Assembly: GCF_001420995.1 (NCBI RefSeq)
Contig: NZ_CP012185.1
Location: 496,001-560,000 of the forward strand
Direction of reading: 5' to 3'
From: Pseudonocardia sp. EC080619-01
Lineage (GTDB): Bacteria > Actinomycetota > Actinomycetes > Mycobacteriales > Pseudonocardiaceae
DNA length: 64,000 bases
Program-made: the position numbers and the translations under genes
Shown here: positions 59,730 through 64,000 of the stretch, one piece after another
Position numbering within the stretch: position 1 is the stretch's first letter
Layout: every line of letters starts with the position of its first letter
The notes under the pieces: model-generated
What the model was told of the DNA's origin: nothing
The model's database searches: none
The model's input: the letters and a program-made list of their open reading frames with translations, nothing else

Positions 59730-60155
59730 TCAGCGGAAGCTCTGGTCGATGATGCGCGGCGGCCGGCGCGGAGTCAGTCTCGCCAGCCGCGCATCCGGGT
59801 CGGACAACACCGCCCGAAACCGCTCCGGCCAAGCGTCAATATCATCACCGAGGTAGCGGACCAGCTTGCGTACCGCCCGGTCGGCGTCCATCGCGACGAC
59901 CTCCGCACGGCCGGACACGACGACTTGCCAGACCGATCCGGTGGCGAGGTCACACGTGTCGATCACGAGTGCCACCTCGGGATCAGCGGCAAGGCGCTCT
60001 GGCAGCTTCGCGTACGCCCCGGTGATCCACCAGAACGCCCCGTCCTCCCACAGAAACCACACTGGGCGCACCGTGGGCCCGTTCGTCGCCAACCGCGCGA
60101 CATGCGGACCCGCCAAGAACTCCTCCACGTCGGAGGGAAACCCGGTGTCAGACAT
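59730..60155 (-). CDS. PPOX-class flavin/F420-binding protein
   Basis: 141 residues. 'EEFLAGPHVARLATNGPTVRPVWFLWEDGAFWWITG' (residues ~10-45) is the split-barrel opening of pyridoxamine-phosphate-oxidase-like proteins, followed by 'LAADPEVALVIDT' and 'QVVVSGRAEVV'. Actinobacterial relatives bind F420, FMN or heme. ATG 60155 is preferred, because TAGCGT (complement of 60163-60168) lies exactly 7 bases upstream as a leaderless -10 box. Cofactor and substrate unknown. Confidence 0.9.
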   Translation of the reverse strand: MSDTGFPSDVEEFLAGPHVARLATNGPTVRPVWFLWEDGAFWWITGAYAKLPERLAADPEVALVIDTCDLATGSVWQVVVSGRAEVVAMDADRAVRKLVRYLGDDIDAWPERFRAVLSDPDARLARLTPRRPPRIIDQSFR

Positions 60156-60275
60156 GGCAAGCACGCTAGAACCTCAACTGCATACGAGGTCAACAGCGTT
60201 GGTAGAGGTTCCCCGAACGGACGCCACACCTGGGAACGGGCGCGGATCACCAGCACGTAGCTGCCCGGCGGAGAT

Positions 60276-60665
60276 CTACGCCGACGGGTCCTCGGCGACA
60301 ACTCGAATCTCGACCAACGCCCCGTCTGTGATCAGCTGATCCACCCCGATCGCCGACCACGCGGGGAACGGCCGCACAACGTGCCGGTCCTTCACCGCCA
60401 CGAACGCATCGAGGTGCTCGCGCAGCCCGACGTGGTAGGTCGTCATTTCCACCACGTCACCGAGCCCGGCCCCCGCCGCGGCCAGACACTCCCGCACCTG
60501 ATCGAACGCCCCCTCGAACTGCGTAGCCGGGTCCTCATGCGCGGCGCCGTCAGGTCCTACCCCCGTGAAACCGGACAGCAACAGCAGGCCGCGCGAGCGG
60601 ACAACCGGCGTGAAGTGCCACCGCGGCTCGAACTCCGCCAGCTCCGGCGGGATGATGTGCTGCAC
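60276..60665 (-). CDS. RidA (YjgF/YER057c)-family protein
   Basis: 129 residues. 'GLLLLSGFTGVGPDG' (~residues 28-42), 'ATQFEGAFDQVRECLAAAGAGLGDVVEMTTYHVGL' and 'AWSAIGVDQLITDGALVEIRVVAED' follow the RidA fold; the Arg in EIRVVAE corresponds to the imine-binding Arg. Family members hydrolyse reactive enamines/imines. GTG 60665 is my start; TATGTC 8 bases upstream may be a leaderless promoter. An ATG-like longer frame to 60692 lacks similarity. Confidence 0.88.
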   Translation of the reverse strand: MQHIIPPELAEFEPRWHFTPVVRSRGLLLLSGFTGVGPDGAAHEDPATQFEGAFDQVRECLAAAGAGLGDVVEMTTYHVGLREHLDAFVAVKDRHVVRPFPAWSAIGVDQLITDGALVEIRVVAEDPSA

Positions 60666-60810
60666 GGGAGTCAGACATACCAGGCAGGGCAACCGGATGC
60701 GCCTTCGCCGTCGAGCATGACCACCGATGCACCTGGCCAGACGGGACGAGCCACCCGCGGCAGCCAGGCAACGAAAACAGTGCCCGCTCGCCGTGCCCTA
60801 GCCTCGACCG

Positions 60811-61063
60811 GTGGGCTACCAAATCATCGATCCCTCGTCGCTGTCCGCAGAACCCGGCCCGCATCCCGCGGCCAGTCCGTTCGACAAACGAGTCTCTGAC
60901 CATCTCGGGATCAGCGCGTTCGAGGTCTACCAGGTCGAGCTCCCGCCAGAGGCAGAAACGGTCCGCCACGATCACCGTGACGATCGTGTGGAGGACCTCT
61001 ACGTGATCCTCTCCGGAGCAGGCTGGCTGGTCGTCGACGACGAGCGCGTCCCCGTTTGTCGAC
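60811..61063 (+). pseudogene. Cupin-domain protein truncated near the IS110 element
   Basis: GTG 60811 opens MGYQIIDPSSLSAEPGPHP and continues through VRHDHRDDRVEDLYVILSGAGW (cupin motif 1) and VVDDERVPV. After about 61056 the cupin similarity stops and the frame becomes low-complexity, before the second cupin motif. The break is about 280 bases upstream of the IS110 transposase, so insertion of that element probably removed the 3' half; I could not find the missing half past 62402. TAGCCT lies 6 bases before the GTG (leaderless). Confidence 0.65.
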
Positions 61064-62402
61064 GACGGGCCCAGACTGACTGTGAGACTGCTGAAGCCGG
61101 TCCCGAGCGGCCGTGGTGGGCTGGCGGCGAGACGGCGGGCGTGACCCAAAATCTGACTGGCCTCGTGCCTTCGAAAGGGACTTGTCCGTCCGCTGGCCTC
61201 GCTGCCGGCCCGGCCGGGAGCAGCTGGCCTGATCAGGAGCTTGACCGCCAGTAGCAGCTGGCGTGTCCCGTCACAGTCATGCCGATTCTCCCGAACCGGA
61301 CCGGAACTGGCGTCCGTCCCGGTCGAAGGAGAACGCGTTGCCCATCCTCGCAGAGCTCGTCGAAGTCGTCATCGGCGTCGACACCCACAAGCACACCCAC
61401 ACCGCTGCCGTCGTCGCCGCGAACACCGGCGCCGTCCTCGCACAAGCGACGGTCACAGCCGACCCCGACGGGTATGGCGAGCTGGTCGGACTCGCAGCCC
61501 GGCATGCCGGGGCACGGGCGTGGGCGATGGAAGGATCTGGAGGATACGGCGCCGGGTTGGCGGCGCACCTGGCTGAGCAGCAGGAACTCGTGATCGAACT
61601 CGACCGTCCGGCCCGACCGGCCCGGCGGGCAGGGGCGAAGTCCGATCCGATCGACGCCGTCCGCGCCGCTCGTGATGCGCTGGCTCGCACCCATCTTGCG
61701 CAGCCGCGCACCGGCCCGGAACGAGCGGCGTTGCAGGTCCTGTTGACCACTCGGCAGGCCGCCGTCCAGGCAGCCACCGACGGGCAGCGCCAGCTGCACG
61801 CCCTGGTCGTAACCGCCCCCGAACAAGTCCGGGCCCGGTTCCGCGGCCTATCCACCCGGAAGATGTTGGGCGCCGCGTTGGGGCTGCGGCCCGCGCACTA
61901 CGCCTCCCAGGTGCAGGTGTTCACTGCGATGACCGCGCTCAAGGCGATCGCCCGACGAGTCCGTGTCCTCGAGGATGAGGCCGCCGAGCACGAGAAGGCG
62001 ATCCGAGCGATCGTGATCTCCTGGCGGCCGGATCTGCTGACCCTCACCGGGGTCGGGCCCATCGTCGCCGCGACCGTGCTCGCGGCCTGGTCGCACGCCG
62101 GGCGCTGCCGCGACGAGGCCGCGTTCGCCATGCTCGCCGGCACCGCCCCGATCCCCGCGTCGTCGGGCAAGACCGTGCGTCACCGGCTCAACCGTTCCGG
62201 GGACCGCCAGCTCAACCGCGCTATCTACACCGTCGTCATCACGCGACTGCGGCGCGACCAGGCAACCCACGCCTACGCCGAGCGTCGACGGGCCCAGGGC
62301 AAGACCGACCGCGAGATCCGCCGCTGCCTCGGTCGCTACGTCACCCGCCAGCTCTTCCGACAGCTCGAAACCGGACCGCCGATCACACTTGACGCGACAT
62401 AG
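61064..62402 (+). mobile_element. IS110-family element (right end not defined)
   Basis: The element contains one DEDD transposase gene and about 275 bases of non-coding DNA upstream, starting where the cupin gene breaks off. IS110 elements lack long inverted repeats, so exact ends cannot be read; the right end may extend past 62402. In IS110-type elements this upstream region usually encodes the guide (bridge) RNA. Confidence 0.6.
61338..62402 (+). CDS. IS110-family DEDD transposase
   Basis: 354 residues. The RuvC-like domain has VIGVDTHKHTHTAAV (first Asp, ~residue 13), WAMEGSGGYG (Glu, ~60) and KSDPIDAVRAAR (two Asp, ~100). The C-terminal Transposase_20 domain has LLTLTGVGPIVAATVLAAW and 'FAMLAGTAPIPASSGKTVRHRLNRSGDRQLN', with the conserved Ser nucleophile region. 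TTG 61338 is preceded by AAGGAG 6 bases upstream, better than upstream codons. It appears intact. Recombination would be guided by the RNA encoded in the flanking non-coding end. Confidence 0.93.
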   Translation: MPILAELVEVVIGVDTHKHTHTAAVVAANTGAVLAQATVTADPDGYGELVGLAARHAGARAWAMEGSGGYGAGLAAHLAEQQELVIELDRPARPARRAGAKSDPIDAVRAARDALARTHLAQPRTGPERAALQVLLTTRQAAVQAATDGQRQLHALVVTAPEQVRARFRGLSTRKMLGAALGLRPAHYASQVQVFTAMTALKAIARRVRVLEDEAAEHEKAIRAIVISWRPDLLTLTGVGPIVAATVLAAWSHAGRCRDEAAFAMLAGTAPIPASSGKTVRHRLNRSGDRQLNRAIYTVVITRLRRDQATHAYAERRRAQGKTDREIRRCLGRYVTRQLFRQLETGPPITLDAT

Positions 62403-62770
62403 GAGCGTCCCAGCCGGGCAGAAGGGGTCGGGCGCAGACGAGGACATGTGTCGCGCGCAGAGCGTCGACAACGTGGTCGAGTCGTCGCCCGACCCGGCCA
62501 CGCTGCCTCCCGCTGGGCACGGATCGCCAAGCGGGCCTGCATCGGCAAAGTCGACGGTTGCCCCGTCCAGCACTGCCCCGTCTCGCGCCTCGTGGGGTCG
62601 TCGCAGACGGGACGGGCGTCATCCTCGGGGACGGGCTGCCGCCGGCTGCGGCGGCCCCAATCTTGACGGAATCCTGACGGCCCCCGGCGACGGAACGTCC
62701 TAGGATCGCTTCTGGTGTGCCGGGAAGTCTGGTCGGCGAGCGGAACCGTCGTTCGTCGGGAGGGCCACTC
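62403..62770. other. Region between IS110 transposase and hydrolase
   Basis: About 370 bases. It should contain the IS110 right end and the promoter of the next gene; TAGGAT at 62701-62706 is a candidate -10 box. No gene is called. Confidence 0.45.
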
Positions 62771-63616
62771 GTGCAGATCTATCGTTCGACCGCGGGGCGT
62801 CGCATCGTTCAGGACTGGTGTCGTGGGGTGCTGGACCGGCACCTGCCCTTGGCCGATCGGCGCATCGTCGGCACCTCGCTGGGGCCTACCCACCTCACGT
62901 CGGTCGGCGAGGGTCCCCGGGTGCTTCTGGTGCCGGGCACCAATTTCAGCGCGGCGTCCTCGATCGGACTTGTCACCGCATTGGCGGGGACCCACCGGGT
63001 GACGGTGGCCGACCTGCCTGGCCAGCCCGGGCTGAGCTCGGCCGAGCGATGTGGGGACGACCTCGTGAGGCGGCACCGCTGCTGGTTCGCAGAGGTGCAC
63101 GCCCACCTCGCCGAGGAGCCGATGATCGTGGTCGGTGAGTCGCTCGGTGCGGCGGTGGTGCTGTGTGCCGACCCGGACCCGCGGATCGCAGGCCTGGTAT
63201 TGGTGGTGCCCGCAGGTCTGGTCGCGGCACGCGTCGACCCGGGTGTCCTCGCCGCGGCCACTGGATGGACACTGCGGCGCACGGAGCGATGGTCGGACCG
63301 GTTGCTGCACACGATGGACGGCGGCGCGACCGTCCCGGACCGCGCGCGGCTGATCGAGTGGATGACGCTGGTGGCGCGACACGCCCGAACCAGCCTCGCA
63401 CCCGTTCCGCTGCCCGCCTCGGTGCTGACCCGCTGGAGATCGACGCCGTGCCGGGTGCTGGCCGGCCCCGGTGATCGGTTCTTCCCAGCGGGCCGGCTCG
63501 TCGTCCCCGCCCGGCGGATGCGAGATGCAGAAACCATTCGTGTGGACGGCACCGGCCACCTGCTCACCCACACCGCCCCCAGGGCGGTCGCCGGGGACTG
63601 CCCAGAGTTCGCTTGA
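62771..63616 (+). CDS. Alpha/beta-fold hydrolase
   Basis: 281 residues. 'GPRVLLVPGTNFSAA' (~residue 45) is the oxyanion region, 'MIVVGESLGAAVVL' (~120) the nucleophile elbow, 'VLAGPGDRFFPAGRL' (~230) the acid and 'VDGTGHLLTHTAP' (~260) the His. The substrate is unknown. GTG 62771 has GGAGG about 7 bases upstream; GTG 62717 would add 18 residues without similarity to the fold. The gene is separate from the IS110 element upstream and is followed by a convergent partial IS3 transposase gene. Confidence 0.88.
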   Translation: MQIYRSTAGRRIVQDWCRGVLDRHLPLADRRIVGTSLGPTHLTSVGEGPRVLLVPGTNFSAASSIGLVTALAGTHRVTVADLPGQPGLSSAERCGDDLVRRHRCWFAEVHAHLAEEPMIVVGESLGAAVVLCADPDPRIAGLVLVVPAGLVAARVDPGVLAAATGWTLRRTERWSDRLLHTMDGGATVPDRARLIEWMTLVARHARTSLAPVPLPASVLTRWRSTPCRVLAGPGDRFFPAGRLVVPARRMRDAETIRVDGTGHLLTHTAPRAVAGDCPEFA

Positions 63617-63635
63617 CCCGATCTCGGTAGCTGGG

Positions 63636-64000
63636 TCAGGCCGCGTGGGCGGTGTCGAGCAGTGTCTCGAACTCGACCGGGGTCAGTCGACCGAGGCCCT
63701 GTTGCCGGCGGCGGCGGTGGTAGGTGGTCTCGATCCAGGTCACGATCGCCAGTCGCAGTTCCGTCCGGCTGGTCCAGCGTCGGCGGTTGAGGACGTTTTT
63801 CTGCAGCAGGCTGAAGAACGACTCCATTGCGGCGTTGTCGGCGCAGGTCCCGACCTGCCCCATTGAACCGCGTAGTCGGAATCCGCGGAGTTCTCGCTGG
63901 TAGGCGTGTGATCGGAACTGGCTGCCGCGGTCGGAATGGACCACCGTCGGGGCCAGTGCGCCGCGCTGGAGCACGGCGTTGCGCAGTGCGTGGACCGCGA
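63636..64000 (-). CDS. IS3-family transposase OrfB, N-terminus beyond window
   Basis: The C-terminal 121 residues are visible. The rve integrase core shows HSDRGSQFRSHAYQ (second catalytic Asp) and 'GTCADNAAMESFFSLLQKN' (catalytic Glu), followed by the typical ending ELRLAIVTWIETTYHRRRRQ and LTPVEFE. The first Asp lies upstream, outside the window. The frame continues open to base 64000. It starts an IS3 element whose other half and inverted repeats cannot be seen. Confidence 0.93.
   Translation of the reverse strand, partial: AVHALRNAVLQRGALAPTVVHSDRGSQFRSHAYQRELRGFRLRGSMGQVGTCADNAAMESFFSLLQKNVLNRRRWTSRTELRLAIVTWIETTYHRRRRQQGLGRLTPVEFETLLDTAHAA

Overview
This window is high-GC actinobacterial DNA. 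The evidence is GC-rich third codon positions, GTG and TTG starts, many ATGA/GTGA stop-start overlaps, leaderless TANNNT promoters, an IdeR-type iron box, an Lsr2-like nucleoid protein, and FDXHR, WHG-TetR and TIGR03086-type proteins. The gene content resembles a soil actinomycete such as Pseudonocardia; that genus is an inference. No rRNA, complete tRNA or CRISPR array was seen.

0-18 kb is catabolic. A minus-strand operon (LLM flavin monooxygenase, acyl-CoA ligase, HMG-CoA-lyase-like protein, YciI protein) sits beside an Ldh-type dehydrogenase, a MarR regulator and an MHS-type transporter. Two matching GCATGC-N13-GCATGC sites probably tie the operon and the transporter together. Next comes a 4.9-kb island flanked by tRNA-3'-end-like repeats. 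It holds DJ-1/PfpI, an HSL-type esterase, a TetR regulator, an acetoacetate-decarboxylase-like enzyme and an NAD-dependent epimerase. A tightly coupled aromatic demethylation-type operon follows (AAHS transporter, Rieske oxygenase, small CxC protein, VanB-like reductase, P450) under an IclR regulator.

18-27.8 kb is a decay zone. It holds broken histidine phosphatase, IS21 istA, two TetR genes, a GreA/GreB-like gene with UGA at codon 7, and an M24 peptidase tail. Intact genes in it are a PucR/CdaR regulator, a P-loop protein, an FDXHR protein, a VbhA/Fic toxin-antitoxin pair and an iron-box-controlled ORF.

27.9-38.1 kb is the most coherent metabolic locus. A LacI regulator precedes a cyclase-family hydrolase, a 6-oxocamphor-hydrolase-like crotonase, a three-subunit molybdenum hydroxylase, an MHS transporter, a small protein and a quinone oxidoreductase cleanly split by an IS630 element. 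I read it as a candidate alicyclic ketone/diketone ring-opening pathway.

38.5-45.5 kb holds a WYL regulator with a divergent FAD monooxygenase, a decayed helicase, and a three-gene recombinase cassette (tyrosine integrase, XRE protein, zinc-ribbon protein with a degenerate recombinase fold) with repeated TCATC(T/G)GATGC motifs. This cassette is the best candidate for an undescribed system. 46-64 kb is a mosaic: DUF998 protein, S9 peptidase, Lsr2-like protein, decayed DUF4386 gene, broken resolvase/Mu-type transposon, ArsR/EamA pair, an SDR-PPOX fusion split by an amber codon opposite a frameshifted MarR, small enzymes with leaderless promoters, a cupin truncated next to an IS110 element, an alpha/beta hydrolase and a partial IS3 transposase.
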